Source: Ligilactobacillus apodemi DSM 16634 = JCM 16172
GTDB lineage: Bacteria > Bacillota > Bacilli > Lactobacillales > Lactobacillaceae
NCBI RefSeq assembly: GCF_001434405.1
Contig: NZ_AZFT01000006.1
Coordinates: forward strand, 25,284-89,283
Direction: 5' to 3'
Length of the DNA stretch: 64,000 nucleotides
Shown: positions 53,604-62,998 of the stretch, one piece after another
Position numbering within the stretch: the first letter of the stretch is position 1
How the letters are laid out: the number at the start of each line of letters is the position of its first letter
Translations under genes and position numbers: made by a program
The notes under the pieces: model-generated
Seen by the model: the letters and a program-made list of their open reading frames with translations, nothing else
Told to the model about the DNA's origin: nothing
The model's database searches: none

Positions 53604-53966
53604 TTATTTGTGACCAACGATCACACTGATGATCAAGATCAATAAAACTAAGCTAGTGATCTTAACGTAGAGGAAATCATTTTCTTTATAAAAAGCATAA
53701 ATTGAGATCACCACTCGTAAGATCGGAGTCAAGATCAATAAATAGACCCCACCCATCATTAAAGCATAGGGCTTAAAGGCAAGTATCCCATGATAAATTG
53801 CAAGAAGCGCGGTCGGGAAACTATCGCCGGGGTAACCACTGTGACCAGTCACTAAAAACATTATAAACCCTAAGAGCATTATAAGGGCAGAAATTAAGAC
53901 TCCGATTCGCATGATTTTTCCAATGATGATCTCAACTTCAAGCATTTCTTTGCGTGTTTCTTTCAT
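53604..53966 (-). CDS. DUF1634 membrane protein
   Basis: 120 aa with three membrane segments. DUF1634 proteins are found next to TSUP permeases, as here, and probably form part of the same transporter. The start codon overlaps the TSUP stop by one base pair step (TAATG), implying translational coupling. Role unknown. Confidence 0.85.
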   Translation of the reverse strand: MKETRKEMLEVEIIIGKIMRIGVLISALIMLLGFIMFLVTGHSGYPGDSFPTALLAIYHGILAFKPYALMMGGVYLLILTPILRVVISIYAFYKENDFLYVKITSLVLLILIISVIVGHK

Positions 53967-54811
53967 TAGATCGCCACCCCAAATCCTTTAAGAATCATTT
54001 GCAACCCAAGATATAGCAGGATCGGAATAAAAATGATCCGAATGATCCTGGATGGCAAATGTTGCATGATCCGACTGCCTAAAGCTGAGCCCCCTAAGAT
54101 CCCTAACGCCAGTGGCACAGCGAGATCGGGTCTGATCGAACCATTGAAAAAATAAACAGTTGCACTAGCGGCAGCGGTAACACCCATCATCAAATTACTG
54201 GTGGCACTTGATGGCTTAAGGGGCATTTTCATCGCACCGTCCATTGCCATAACTTTAAAAGCACCCGAGCCGATCCCGAGCATGCCAGAGGCTAGGCCAG
54301 CGCCCAGCATGATCAAAAAGCCTTGGGGCACGTTTTCAACTTGATAGTCGATTTGTTTTTGCAAGTTTTTATCATAATATGAGCTGTTTAATTTAAATTT
54401 TTTAGCCCATTTATCGGCAGTAACTTTCTGTAAGCCTTCTTCACCGCGGTGTAACTTACGATACATATTCCAACTGGAAAAAACTAAGAGTGCACCAAAT
54501 AAAATATATAAAATAAACGGATCAAAAGCGCCCGTAAGTAAAGCACCAACGATAGCGCCGATCGTTGTGGCGATCTCTAAAAACATGGCGACGCGTAAGT
54601 TTAAGACGTCATCTTTTAAAAATGCGATCGTTGAGCCCGAACTAGTGGCGATAACCGCAATGATACTAGCGCCGATTGCATATTTGATATCTAAGCCCAT
54701 CGCTAAAGTAACGATCGGTGTAACGATCATGCCACCACCGATTCCTAAAATTGCTCCCATGGTTCCGGCAAAGACGCCGACTAAAAGCATGAGAAGTGCT
54801 GTTTGTAGCAT
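53966..54811 (-). CDS. TSUP-family (TauE/SafE-like) permease
   Basis: 281-aa membrane protein with eight or so segments. The two glycine-rich repeats of the family are visible, GAILGIGGGMIVTP near the start and SGMLGIGSGAFKV in the second half. TSUP proteins move sulfite, sulfonates or related anions; the substrate is not readable. AAGGGG precedes the ATG. It forms an operon with the DUF1634 gene. Confidence 0.9.
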   Translation of the reverse strand: MLQTALLMLLVGVFAGTMGAILGIGGGMIVTPIVTLAMGLDIKYAIGASIIAVIATSSGSTIAFLKDDVLNLRVAMFLEIATTIGAIVGALLTGAFDPFILYILFGALLVFSSWNMYRKLHRGEEGLQKVTADKWAKKFKLNSSYYDKNLQKQIDYQVENVPQGFLIMLGAGLASGMLGIGSGAFKVMAMDGAMKMPLKPSSATSNLMMGVTAAASATVYFFNGSIRPDLAVPLALGILGGSALGSRIMQHLPSRIIRIIFIPILLYLGLQMILKGFGVAI

Positions 54812-54922
54812 AAATCAACTACCCCTTTTACTGGATTTTTAACACTTTGATTTTAGCAAATTGTAGTAAGTAAAGAAAGTACGTTATAATTAAAGTAAAT
54901 ATGTAACTGAGGTGAACGAGTC

Positions 54923-55738
54923 ATGAACTATTGTCAACGTTGTGGTCGCCAGATCGATGAGGACAAAAAGCGCTGTCCGTATTGTGGCGTTTTACAAGAA
55001 CGAGATTTAGATGAAGAGAAAAAACCTTGTAAAAAGTGTGCGAGATCAATTCCGGTCAATGCGAATTATTGCCCTTACTGTGGGCATGATCAAGCGATCT
55101 TTGAGTATCATGAAACGCCTTTAGACACGCCAGACGAAACTAAGCCAAAGCCAGAACCAGAAGCTGAAAAGATCATTGCACAAGATGCAAATGACTTGAA
55201 AATGTTGATCGATCAGATTCGCGCGGAAAATGAAAAGTTTGTCAAAGAGCGTGAACAATTAGCGAAAAAAGCCGAACGAGAACACACCTTTGGTAAAAAT
55301 GAAAATCAAAACCCAAACTTGATCGTTTCGACTCGTTTGATGTTAAAAGATGCCTTTAAGACCGATAAACGGATGGGGCGCGCCGATTTTTGGTGGGGCT
55401 TTTTAGGGATGAATTTAATTTTTGTTGCCTTGATGCTCTTGGATTCTGTTATTTATGATCTATGGTATCGATTAGCACCCAAGTCGGCTGAATTAGGTTT
55501 ATCGATCTTAGTTTATGTGTCATTTTTTGCGGTGTTTTTAGTGATCTTTACGGGGTTAGTCCGGCGCTTTAGAGATGCTGAGATCCCGTTGATGTATTTG
55601 ATCTTAATGCTTACAGGGATCGGTGAGTTAATTTGTTTGTTATTAGCGATCAAACCACAACAAGTGACAAATTTTGATTATTCCTTTACTTCTTTGAGTC
55701 AAAAGCGACAAAATGACAAAAATAAATCAGACAGATGA
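54923..55738 (+). CDS. Double zinc-ribbon DUF805 membrane protein
   Basis: 271 aa. Two N-terminal zinc ribbons have CxxC pairs at about residues 4-21 (CQRCG, CPYCG) and 36-53 (CKKCA, CPYCG). A charged linker and coiled-coil helix follow at about 65-135, then a DUF805-like membrane domain with three or four segments (MGRADFWWGFLGMNL, then GLVRRFRDAEIP). The combination suggests a membrane-tethered adapter with a zinc-binding cytoplasmic head. AGGTG precedes the ATG. It is monocistronic; function unknown. Confidence 0.8.
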   Translation: MNYCQRCGRQIDEDKKRCPYCGVLQERDLDEEKKPCKKCARSIPVNANYCPYCGHDQAIFEYHETPLDTPDETKPKPEPEAEKIIAQDANDLKMLIDQIRAENEKFVKEREQLAKKAEREHTFGKNENQNPNLIVSTRLMLKDAFKTDKRMGRADFWWGFLGMNLIFVALMLLDSVIYDLWYRLAPKSAELGLSILVYVSFFAVFLVIFTGLVRRFRDAEIPLMYLILMLTGIGELICLLLAIKPQQVTNFDYSFTSLSQKRQNDKNKSDR

Positions 55739-55802
55739 TAGCATTCATATCAAAGCCAGAGTATAATTTAGATATTGAATGTCGCAAAAGGGGTGAAAAA
55801 AG

Positions 55803-56315
55803 GTGATCACAACGAAACGCCTTTGTTTACGACCATTTGAGACGAGCGATGTAGCTGATGTTTTAGCTTATACTAGTCAAGAACAAGTTGCGCAAGATGC
55901 TGGTTTTGTTGCGTGTGAGACGTTGGAGCAAGCGTTATTTTTTGGCAAGATGCTTCGGGATAAAAATGTTTTAGTGATCGAACATAAAGCATTACACAAG
56001 GTGATCGGTAATATTGGCTTTTATGAAGTTCAAACCGAAGATAAGCTGACCTATGAAGTTGGTTATGCCTTAAATCAAGATTACTGGCATCAAGGTTATA
56101 TGTCCGAGGCACTTGAAGCCATGTTAAAAGATGCTCGCAAAAAAAACTATCAGCAGATCCACGCACGGGTCGCCAAGCGAAATCAAGCTTCGATCAAACT
56201 ATTAGAACGCCAGGGGTTTAAATTTGTCGAGAATTATGTGGTCTCGGAATGGTTTGTTGCAGCTGAAAATCGAGCGCAATTGCTCTTTTGTAAAGATCTA
56301 TCAAACTTGGGGTGA
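55803..56315 (+). CDS. GNAT-family acetyltransferase (RimJ/RimL type)
   Basis: 170-aa cytoplasmic N-acetyltransferase. TKRLCLRPFETSDV is the typical start, VIGNIGFYEV leads to the core strand, and YWHQGYMSEAL holds the acetyl-CoA loop; RNQASIKLLERQGFKF is the final helix-strand. The substrate may be a protein N-terminus or a small amine. The GTG start follows AAAGGGGTG. Rrf2 starts 4 bp after its stop, so the two form an operon. Confidence 0.87.
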   Translation: MITTKRLCLRPFETSDVADVLAYTSQEQVAQDAGFVACETLEQALFFGKMLRDKNVLVIEHKALHKVIGNIGFYEVQTEDKLTYEVGYALNQDYWHQGYMSEALEAMLKDARKKNYQQIHARVAKRNQASIKLLERQGFKFVENYVVSEWFVAAENRAQLLFCKDLSNLG

Positions 56316-56319
56316 GCAC

Positions 56320-56853
56320 ATGCAACTAAAAAAAGGATTAGAACAATCGGTGTGTATTTTAGCATTATTAGCGACCCAAAAACGTGAGATCCCCTTATCA
56401 TCGCGGGTGATCCACGAACGGATCAAGGGCTCTCAAACATATTTGCGTAAATTGATGCGTTGCTTAGTTGTTGGTGGCCTAGTCAGTTCGGCTTCGGGCA
56501 ATAGTGGTGGTTTTACGTTGGCGCATGATCCGGCCGAGATCACTTTATTGCAGATCGTGACAGTCGTTGAAGGAAAACTTCATTCTTATCCAAATACAGG
56601 GGTCTTTAATGATGTATTTACCGATTTTCGCCCGCTAGCAAAAGAAGGAGTCAACGTCTTACAAAAGGCGTTTGCTAAAGCAGATCAAGCTTGGATGGAA
56701 GAATTATCTCAGATCACGATCTATCAATTATTGTGTGAAACATTTGGAACCCATGAGATCCCCAATATTGATTGGAATGATTTTGAGTGTAATTCAGCCG
56801 AGCAAGTCAAATATACTTTGCAAAAGCTTCGACAAAGTTTGCTTAAAAAATAA
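56320..56853 (+). CDS. Rrf2-family transcriptional regulator
   Basis: 177 aa. The winged helix at about residues 1-80 (LKKGLEQSVCILALLA, SQTYLRKLMRCLVVGGLV, then GNSGGFTLA) matches Rrf2. The cluster of three Cys that binds an Fe-S centre in IscR/NsrR is absent from the middle region, so it is of the Cys-free type that senses something else. The frame opens far upstream inside the GNAT gene; ATG at 56320 follows GGGGTGA. It lies just before alsS and might control it; inferred only. Confidence 0.83.
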   Translation: MQLKKGLEQSVCILALLATQKREIPLSSRVIHERIKGSQTYLRKLMRCLVVGGLVSSASGNSGGFTLAHDPAEITLLQIVTVVEGKLHSYPNTGVFNDVFTDFRPLAKEGVNVLQKAFAKADQAWMEELSQITIYQLLCETFGTHEIPNIDWNDFECNSAEQVKYTLQKLRQSLLKK

Positions 56854-56891
56854 CGAAGACACAATGCTTCAAGGTAAACAATGTGATAACT

Positions 56892-56920
56892 AAAAGGTAC
56901 TCGTTTGGGTGCCTTTTTTT
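56892..56920 (+). terminator. Terminator of the GNAT-Rrf2 operon
   Basis: 11-bp stem with wobble pairs (56892-56902 with 56907-56917), AAAAGGTACTC paired with GGGTGCCTTTT, followed by TTT. Confidence 0.78.
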
Positions 56921-56940
56921 GTTAGGTAAAAGTTTAAATC

Positions 56941-56968
56941 TTGCTAAGGGACGGGAAATAAGTATATA
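56941..56968 (+). promoter_or_regulatory. Promoter of alsSD
   Basis: TTGCTA (56941-56946), a 16-bp spacer and TATATA (56963-56968), about 48 bp before the alsS start. Confidence 0.55.
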
Positions 56969-57016
56969 GTGGATGATAGATACATTATTTAGTGCAATAT
57001 TTAGGGGGAATAAAAT

Positions 57017-58696
57017 TTGTCAGAAAAAGAATATTATGGCGCAGATGCGATCGTTGATAGTTTGATCAATCATGACGTCAAGTTTGTTTTTGGGATTCCA
57101 GGTGCTAAGATCGATCGAGTGTTTGAAGCTTTAGAACATCCAAAAGATCCACGTACACCGCAGTTTATCTTGACACGTCACGAACAAAACGCAGCATTTA
57201 TGGCGGCTGGTGTCGGACGGATCACGGGTAAACCTGGCGTAGTGATCGCAACATCTGGACCAGGGGCTTCTAACTTGGCGACTGGGTTAGTGACAGCTAC
57301 GGCCGAAGGTGATCCTGTCTTAGCAATCGCTGGGCAAGTGCAACGAACAGACTTATTGCGGTTAACGCACCAAAGCATGAAAAATGCGGCGTTGTTTGAA
57401 CCGATCACAAAATACAGTGCTGAAGTGCAAGAACCAGAAAACATTTCGGAAGTTATTGCCAACGCTTACCAAGAAGCAGAAGCAGCTAAACAAGGAGCTA
57501 GCTTTGTTTCGGTCCCACAAGATGTGACTGATGGCAAAGTTAAAACAAGTGTGATCGAACCGTTAGTTGCGCCTAAATTAGGACCAGCTAGTCCGATCGA
57601 ATCAACGTTACTATCACAACGGATCAAAGCAGCTAAGCTACCAGTCTTGTTATTGGGGATGCGTGCTTCTGATCCAGAAACGACAGATGCGATTCGCCGT
57701 TTGATCGCTGCAACTCATTTACCAGTGGTCGAAACATTCCAAGGTGCCGGGATCATTCCGCGTGAATTAGAGGACGATTTCTTTGGTCGGGTCGGACTTT
57801 TCCGCAACCAACCAGGGGATCAATTATTGAAGAAAAGTGATCTCGTGATCGCGATCGGTTATGATCCGATCGAATATGAACCACGAAACTGGAACTCTGA
57901 TCGCAGTGCCAATATCGTGGTGATCGATTCAATGCGCGCGGAGATCGATAAGAATTATCAACCAGAACGTGAATTAGTCGGTGATATTTCACAAACACTT
58001 GATTTCTTATTGCCATATATGAAGGGCTATTCGATGCCAGAAGAGTCTAAAAAATATTTGCAAACGCTACGTAAAGCTCTCCAAAAACGCGATGTTCCAC
58101 CAGAAGTGACTAAAGATCAAGTGCTAAATCATCCGTTAAGCATTATTCAAGCCTTACAAGATCGCGTGACCGATGAAATGACAGTCACAGTTGACGTGGG
58201 GAGTTTTTATATCTGGATGGCACGTCACTTTAGAAGCTACGAACCACGGCATTTGCTCTTTAGTAATGGGATGCAAACGTTGGGTGTAGCCTTACCTTGG
58301 GCGATCTCGGCAGCGTTAGTTCGTCCAAATACAAAGATCGTTTCGATCTCAGGTGACGGTGGTTTTCTCTTTTCTTCGCAAGACTTAGAAACCGCCGTGC
58401 GTTTGAAATTAAACATTGTTCATATTATTTGGAATGATGGTAACTACGACATGGTCAAGTTCCAAGAAGAAATGAAATATGGTAAATCAGCTGCCGTTAA
58501 ATTTGGTCCGGTCGACTTTGTGAAGTATGCCGAAAGTTTCGGGGCCAAAGGTTATCGGGTCAATAAAGCATCCGAGTTAGAAGCTGTTTTAGATAAGGCC
58601 TTTAAAGAAGAAGGACCAACGATCGTCGATGTACCGGTCGACTATAGTTTCAACCAAGAATTAGGCAAGACGATCTTGGAAGATCAATTACATTAA
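57017..58696 (+). CDS. alsS: Catabolic alpha-acetolactate synthase AlsS
   Basis: 559-aa thiamine-diphosphate enzyme that joins two pyruvates into alpha-acetolactate, first step to acetoin. The N-terminal domain has [22 protein letters not shown] and the catalytic Glu in [12 protein letters not shown]; the C-terminal TPP-binding domain has [19 protein letters not shown] and WNDGNYDMV. Pairing with alsD and the FAD-independent short form indicate the catabolic rather than biosynthetic enzyme. The start is TTG, 8 nt after AGGGGG. It relieves pyruvate excess and acid stress. Confidence 0.94.
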   Translation: MSEKEYYGADAIVDSLINHDVKFVFGIPGAKIDRVFEALEHPKDPRTPQFILTRHEQNAAFMAAGVGRITGKPGVVIATSGPGASNLATGLVTATAEGDPVLAIAGQVQRTDLLRLTHQSMKNAALFEPITKYSAEVQEPENISEVIANAYQEAEAAKQGASFVSVPQDVTDGKVKTSVIEPLVAPKLGPASPIESTLLSQRIKAAKLPVLLLGMRASDPETTDAIRRLIAATHLPVVETFQGAGIIPRELEDDFFGRVGLFRNQPGDQLLKKSDLVIAIGYDPIEYEPRNWNSDRSANIVVIDSMRAEIDKNYQPERELVGDISQTLDFLLPYMKGYSMPEESKKYLQTLRKALQKRDVPPEVTKDQVLNHPLSIIQALQDRVTDEMTVTVDVGSFYIWMARHFRSYEPRHLLFSNGMQTLGVALPWAISAALVRPNTKIVSISGDGGFLFSSQDLETAVRLKLNIVHIIWNDGNYDMVKFQEEMKYGKSAAVKFGPVDFVKYAESFGAKGYRVNKASELEAVLDKAFKEEGPTIVDVPVDYSFNQELGKTILEDQLH

Positions 58697-58710
58697 TCGA
58701 GGTGAAAGAA

Positions 58711-59433
58711 ATGGGAAAATATGACAGTCGGGTCTTTCAACATGGTACCCTAGGTCAACTTGTCCCAGGTTTATTTGAAGGAACGCTTAGTGTTTCTGAT
58801 CTGTTGTTACACGGTGATTTTGGGATCGGGACAGCTAGTGGTTTAGATGGTGAGATGATCTTGTTAGATCACGTACCTTATCTGTTTCAAAGTAATGGGC
58901 AAGTTCGCATTTTAAAGGGATCCGAAAAAGTTCCGTTTGCGACAGTGCACTTTACCCAAGTTAAAGATGCTTTGACCGTCGAAAAGATGACGCAAGCACA
59001 ATTAGGACAATTTATTTTAGCTAATTATCCTTATAAAAATCTCTTCTTTGCAGTCAAGCTCACCGGTGAGTTTGAATTTGTCAAAACAAGAGCAGTCGCT
59101 AAACAAGAACGTCCTTATAAAACTTTGACCCAAGTGGCTGATGAACAAGCTGTGTTTGAAGCTAATAATGTTTCCGGGACCTTGATCGGTTATTATGCAC
59201 CGGCACTTTTCCACGGGATGGCAGCGGCAGGCTATCATTTGCACTTTTTAGCTACGGATCATACGATCGGCGGGCATTTGTTAGACTTCAAAGTGGCTAA
59301 TGCGCAAGTTGAGTTACAACCATTTGCAACGGTGGAACAACATTTCCCGGATGAAGACCAAGAATTTTTAGCAGCAGACATTGATTTAAGTGATCTGCAT
59401 GCGCAAATTGAACAAGCTGAGGGACAAAATTAG
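58711..59433 (+). CDS. alsD: Alpha-acetolactate decarboxylase AlsD
   Basis: 240-aa metal enzyme turning acetolactate into acetoin. Family marks are FQHGTLGQLVPGLFEGTLS, LLHGDFGIGTASGLDGEM and the zinc-binding end, GMAAAGYHLHFLATDHTIGG split across the His-x-His segment. ATG at 58711 follows GAGGTG; an in-frame GTG at 58702 overlaps that site. Its stop is only 9 bp before the -35 of lysP, with no terminator between. Confidence 0.94.
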   Translation: MGKYDSRVFQHGTLGQLVPGLFEGTLSVSDLLLHGDFGIGTASGLDGEMILLDHVPYLFQSNGQVRILKGSEKVPFATVHFTQVKDALTVEKMTQAQLGQFILANYPYKNLFFAVKLTGEFEFVKTRAVAKQERPYKTLTQVADEQAVFEANNVSGTLIGYYAPALFHGMAAAGYHLHFLATDHTIGGHLLDFKVANAQVELQPFATVEQHFPDEDQEFLAADIDLSDLHAQIEQAEGQN

Positions 59434-59442
59434 AAAAACCCC

Positions 59443-59471
59443 TTGCATTTAGATCGTATACAAGTTAAAAT
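59443..59471 (+). promoter_or_regulatory. Promoter of the lysine riboswitch-lysP unit
   Basis: TTGCAT (59443-59448), a 17-bp spacer and TAAAAT (59466-59471), placed just before the riboswitch. Confidence 0.75.
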
Positions 59472-59479
59472 CTATGGGT

Positions 59480-59660
59480 AAACGTCGAAGAAGAGGTCGC
59501 AAAAACCATCAGTAACTGGATCGAGTTGATAAAGCAACGGTGAGATGCAGTGAAAGGGGAATTTGCCGAAGCGAGCCAAACTTTATTTTGGTAAAGCTGG
59601 GTCCTAGTTTAAGAGACTAGGAACTGTCGTGGTCAAAAACTACGGAGCGCTATCGAGATG
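59480..59660 (+). ncRNA. Lysine riboswitch (L-box) aptamer
   Basis: The conserved L-box blocks appear in order: AGAGGTCGC (59492-59500), CAGTAACTGGAT (from 59510), GTGAAAGGGGAA with GCCGAAGCG after it, CTGGGTCC...AGGAACTGTC, and P5-like GTGGT-caaaa-ACTAC with GGAG (59629-59647). It binds lysine and should turn off the downstream lysine permease when lysine is plentiful. I could not draw a fully paired P1 stem, so the outer edges are approximate. Confidence 0.9.
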
Positions 59661-59709
59661 AGTAGCCTAAAAAAGAGCTACACCTAATTATTGATTTTGA
59701 TAGATGATC

Positions 59710-59752
59710 AAAAGCGCGATTTCGATGAAAAACTACGGAGTCGTGCTTTTTA
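59710..59752 (+). terminator. Riboswitch expression-platform terminator before lysP
   Basis: 10-bp stem (59710-59719 with 59741-59750, one G-U pair), AAAAGCGCGA paired with TCGTGCTTTT, then Ts. The large loop holds a second copy of AAAAACTACGGAG (59728-59740), identical to the aptamer P5 strand at 59635-59647. Confidence 0.75.
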
Positions 59753-59801
59753 ATTTGCTTGCACGACCTTCTCTAAAAATTTTTAGGAGGAATTTTTTAT
59801 T

Positions 59802-61286
59802 ATGGCAGAGAAGAACACGATGAAGCGTTCATTAAAGACAAGGCACTTGTCGATGATCGCTTTAGGGGGAAGTATTGGGACTGGTTTGTTTGTCGCCAGT
59901 GGTTCGGCGATCTCCACTGCCGGTCCAGGTGGGGCGTTAGTCGCTTACCTTGGGATCGGGCTCATGGTCTATTTTTTGATGACATCACTCGGAGAAATGG
60001 CTACATATTTGCCGGTCACCGGTTCATTTGCAACTTACGCCCGTCGCTTTGTTGATCCAGCCTTTGGGTTTGCGATGGGATGGAATTATTGGTTCAACTG
60101 GGCGATCACTTTGGCCGTCGATGTTTCAACGGTTGCCTTAGTGTTAAAATTCTGGTTCCCACACGTTCCGTCTTGGATCTTTAGTTTATCAGCGTTACTC
60201 ATCATCTTTTTGATCAACGCACTTTCGGTCAAATCGTTTGGTGAGGCAGAATATTGGATGGCTTTGATCAAAGTTGTGACCGTGATCGTCTTTTTAGCGA
60301 TCGGGTTGTTAACGATTTTTGGGATCTTAGGTGGTCACGCAACTTATTTAGAAAACTTTACGGTTGGTAAAGCACCATTTGTCGGTGGAATTCCAACGAT
60401 CTTAAGTGTCTTTGTTGTTGCTGGTTTCTCATTTCAAGGGACAGAATTGATCGGGATCACAGCTGGTGAAACCAAAGACCCAGAAAAGAGTTTGCCAAAA
60501 GCGATCAAACAAGTCTTTTGGCGGATCTTACTCTTTTATATCTTGTCGATTTTCGTGATCGCCTGCATTATTCCTTACACAAGTCCTAATCTTTTAGGTT
60601 CAGAAGCAAGCGATATTGCGATCAGTCCTTTTACGTTAGTCTTTAAGCGTGCTGGCTTAGCTTCAGCAGCTTCAGTGATGAACGCGGTTATTTTGACCTC
60701 AGTTTTATCAGCCGCTAACTCAGGGATGTATGCATCGACACGGATGTTATTTGCCTTGAGTGTGGATGGGGATGCACCAAAGATCTTCTCACGGATCAAC
60801 ACACGTGGGATCCCAGTTTTTGCTTTGTTAGGAACTACTTTAGTCGGGTTATTGACATTTTTAGCAAGTATCTTTGGGAATCAAGTCTATTCATTTTTAG
60901 TGAGTGCCAGTGGTTTGACTGGTTTTATCGCTTGGATCGGGATTGCCGTGTCGCACTATCGCTTTAGACGTGCATTTAAGGCGCAAGGTCATGACTTAAG
61001 TGAATTGAAATATAAGGCTAAATGGTTCCCAGCCGGTCCATTATTGGCATTAGTTTTATGTATTTTGGTCATTATCGGGCAAGATATTCAATCATTTAAA
61101 GACTTTAACTGGCAAGCGATCTTAGTTTCATATATGTCAGTTCCATTGTTTATCATCTTGTATGCTTACTATAAGATCAAATATAAAACTAAGTTGATCC
61201 CATTAGACCAAGTGGATCTAACACCGCATGATATTTCACAAGAAAAATTAGCTGAGCAAGAAAAAATCGATGAAGCGCTCGAATAA
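59802..61286 (+). CDS. lysP: Lysine-specific permease (LysP family)
   Basis: 494-aa APC-superfamily amino acid:proton symporter with twelve hydrophobic segments. The start LKTRHLSMIALGGSIGTGLF and GSFATYARRFVDPAFGFAMG are typical of the amino acid transporter (AAT) branch, and FSFQGTELIGITAGETKDP matches LysP. The lysine riboswitch directly upstream supports lysine as substrate. AGGAGG precedes the ATG. No clear terminator of its own was found before the serS T-box. Confidence 0.92.
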   Translation: MAEKNTMKRSLKTRHLSMIALGGSIGTGLFVASGSAISTAGPGGALVAYLGIGLMVYFLMTSLGEMATYLPVTGSFATYARRFVDPAFGFAMGWNYWFNWAITLAVDVSTVALVLKFWFPHVPSWIFSLSALLIIFLINALSVKSFGEAEYWMALIKVVTVIVFLAIGLLTIFGILGGHATYLENFTVGKAPFVGGIPTILSVFVVAGFSFQGTELIGITAGETKDPEKSLPKAIKQVFWRILLFYILSIFVIACIIPYTSPNLLGSEASDIAISPFTLVFKRAGLASAASVMNAVILTSVLSAANSGMYASTRMLFALSVDGDAPKIFSRINTRGIPVFALLGTTLVGLLTFLASIFGNQVYSFLVSASGLTGFIAWIGIAVSHYRFRRAFKAQGHDLSELKYKAKWFPAGPLLALVLCILVIIGQDIQSFKDFNWQAILVSYMSVPLFIILYAYYKIKYKTKLIPLDQVDLTPHDISQEKLAEQEKIDEALE

Positions 61287-61288
61287 AC

Positions 61289-61317
61289 TTGCTATTTTTG
61301 AAAATAAATATTATGAT
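61289..61317 (+). promoter_or_regulatory. Promoter of the T-box-serS unit
   Basis: TTGCTA (61289-61294), a 17-bp spacer and TATGAT (61312-61317), starting 2 bp after the lysP stop. Confidence 0.75.
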
Positions 61318-61344
61318 ACACATATAAATAATCGAAACATCTAA

Positions 61345-61546
61345 GTTCGCCATAAGTAGGCACAACAGAGACATGGTGGTTGCTGCAAACCATGAAGCTG
61401 AAACTCCAGCGAAATTTTGTATGGGCGGGTAATGCCGCACGGTAAGCGCCGTTATGCGATGTTAAGTGCGACTTTATGTCGAACTTGGGTGGTACCGCGA
61501 AAGAGTCTTTTCGTCCCAATGAGAGGGGATGGAAAGGCTCTTTTTT
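61345..61546 (+). ncRNA. T-box riboswitch controlling serS
   Basis: The T-box core GGGTGGTACCGCG (61487-61499) is perfect. Stem I features lie upstream: AGTA at about 61354, the GAA stretch and, after it, a likely specifier codon TCC (61405-61407, serine) followed by the usual A. The terminator pairs AAAGAGTCTTTT-CGTCCC (61500-61517) with GGGATGG-AAAGGCTCTTT and ends in six Ts (61541-61546). Uncharged serine tRNA should pair with the specifier and TGGT and allow read-through. Confidence 0.94.
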
Positions 61547-61591
61547 CGATTAGTAGTTAAAGTTTGAAATGATAATTAGGGGGCTCTTAAT

Positions 61592-62878
61592 ATGTTAGAT
61601 ATTAAAATGATTCGTCAAAATACCGATGAGATCAAAGCGCGTTTAGCAACTCGTGGCGTTGAAGCTGAAACGATCGATGTTTTGATCGCCAAAGATAAAG
61701 AACGTCGGGAACTTTTAGTGCAATCTGAAACTTTAAAGCAAAAGCGTAATGAAGTTTCTGAAGCGATCGCACAAGCTAAGCGCAACAAAGAAGATGCAAC
61801 AGAAGCAATTACTGCGATGCGTGAAGTTGGTGCCCAAATCAAGGAATTAGATGCTAAATTAGCCGAAGTTGAAGAAGTTGTCCATGATATGGCAGCTCGC
61901 TTACCAAACTTACCTAATAAGACGATTCCAGTTGGTGCAGATGAAGAAGCTAACGTTGAAATCAGAAAAGTAGGTACCCCACGTAAATTTGATTTTGAAC
62001 CTAAAGCTCACTGGGATATCGGTGAAGATTTAGGGATCTTAGATTTTGAACGCGGAGCTAAAGTATCTGGGGCGCGTTTTGTTTACTATAAAGGCTGGGG
62101 TGCACGCTTAGAACGTGCCGTTTATAACTTTATGTTAGATGAACATGCTAAGGAAGGTTATACCGAAGTTTTACCACCATATATCGTAAATGCCAAAACA
62201 ATGTATGGTACCGGTCAATTCCCTAAGTTTAAAGAAGATGTCTACCAAGTAAATGGAGAAGATATGACTCTGATCCCAACTGCGGAAGTTCCATTGACTA
62301 ATTATTACCGCGATGAAGTGATCCCAACTGAACAATTACCAGTTTATTTCACCGCGTTGACACCAAGTTTCCGTTCTGAAGCTGGGAGTGCCGGCCGTGA
62401 TACTCGTGGTTTGATCCGAATGCACCAATTCAATAAGGTTGAAATGGTTAAATTTGCTAAGCCAGAAGAATCATATAATGAATTAGAAAAGATGACCCAA
62501 AATGCAGGCGACATTATGGAAAAATTAGGGTTGCCATATCACGTGATCACTCTTTCAACTGGTGACATGGGCTTTAGTGCCGCTATGACTCATGACTTGG
62601 AAGTTTGGATGCCAGCCCAAGATACTTATCGTGAAATTTCAAGTTGTTCTAACTGTGAAGACTTCCAAGCACGTCGCGCACACATCCAATACCGTGACGA
62701 AAATGGTAAGTTACAATTTGTTCATACCTTAAATGGTTCTGGTCTAGCGGTTGGTCGGACTGTCGCAGCTATTTTGGAAAATTACCAAAATGAAGACGGT
62801 TCGGTGACGATTCCAGAAGCATTACGTCCATATATGGGTGGCTTAGAAAAAATCACCAAAGATAATCCAGAAGCATAA
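61592..62878 (+). CDS. serS: Seryl-tRNA synthetase
   Basis: 428-aa class II synthetase that charges tRNA-Ser. The N-terminal long antiparallel coiled coil at about residues 30-100 grips the tRNA arm. Catalytic motif 2 is [17 protein letters not shown] and motif 3 is [27 protein letters not shown] binds serine. AGGGGGC precedes the ATG. A serine T-box controls it and a strong terminator ends it. Confidence 0.97.
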   Translation: MLDIKMIRQNTDEIKARLATRGVEAETIDVLIAKDKERRELLVQSETLKQKRNEVSEAIAQAKRNKEDATEAITAMREVGAQIKELDAKLAEVEEVVHDMAARLPNLPNKTIPVGADEEANVEIRKVGTPRKFDFEPKAHWDIGEDLGILDFERGAKVSGARFVYYKGWGARLERAVYNFMLDEHAKEGYTEVLPPYIVNAKTMYGTGQFPKFKEDVYQVNGEDMTLIPTAEVPLTNYYRDEVIPTEQLPVYFTALTPSFRSEAGSAGRDTRGLIRMHQFNKVEMVKFAKPEESYNELEKMTQNAGDIMEKLGLPYHVITLSTGDMGFSAAMTHDLEVWMPAQDTYREISSCSNCEDFQARRAHIQYRDENGKLQFVHTLNGSGLAVGRTVAAILENYQNEDGSVTIPEALRPYMGGLEKITKDNPEA

Positions 62879-62888
62879 TTTTTACTTT

Positions 62889-62920
62889 AAACGGTAGGGC
62901 AGCTGTCCTACCGTTTTTTT
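62889..62920 (+). terminator. Terminator of serS
   Basis: 10-bp stem (62889-62898 with 62909-62918 approximately), AAACGGTAGG paired with CCTACCGTTT, then a T-run. Confidence 0.88.
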
Positions 62921-62998
62921 GTTGCGCTAAAGTTTACAACTGCAGGGCAGATTAGCTAAAATTAACAAGATAGCAAGTAGAAAGGAACTATAATGTAA

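Noticed and set aside
57017..58696. Biosynthetic acetolactate synthase (IlvB)
   Set aside because: There is no ilvN or other branched-chain biosynthesis gene, and alsD follows directly, so the catabolic AlsS is the better call.
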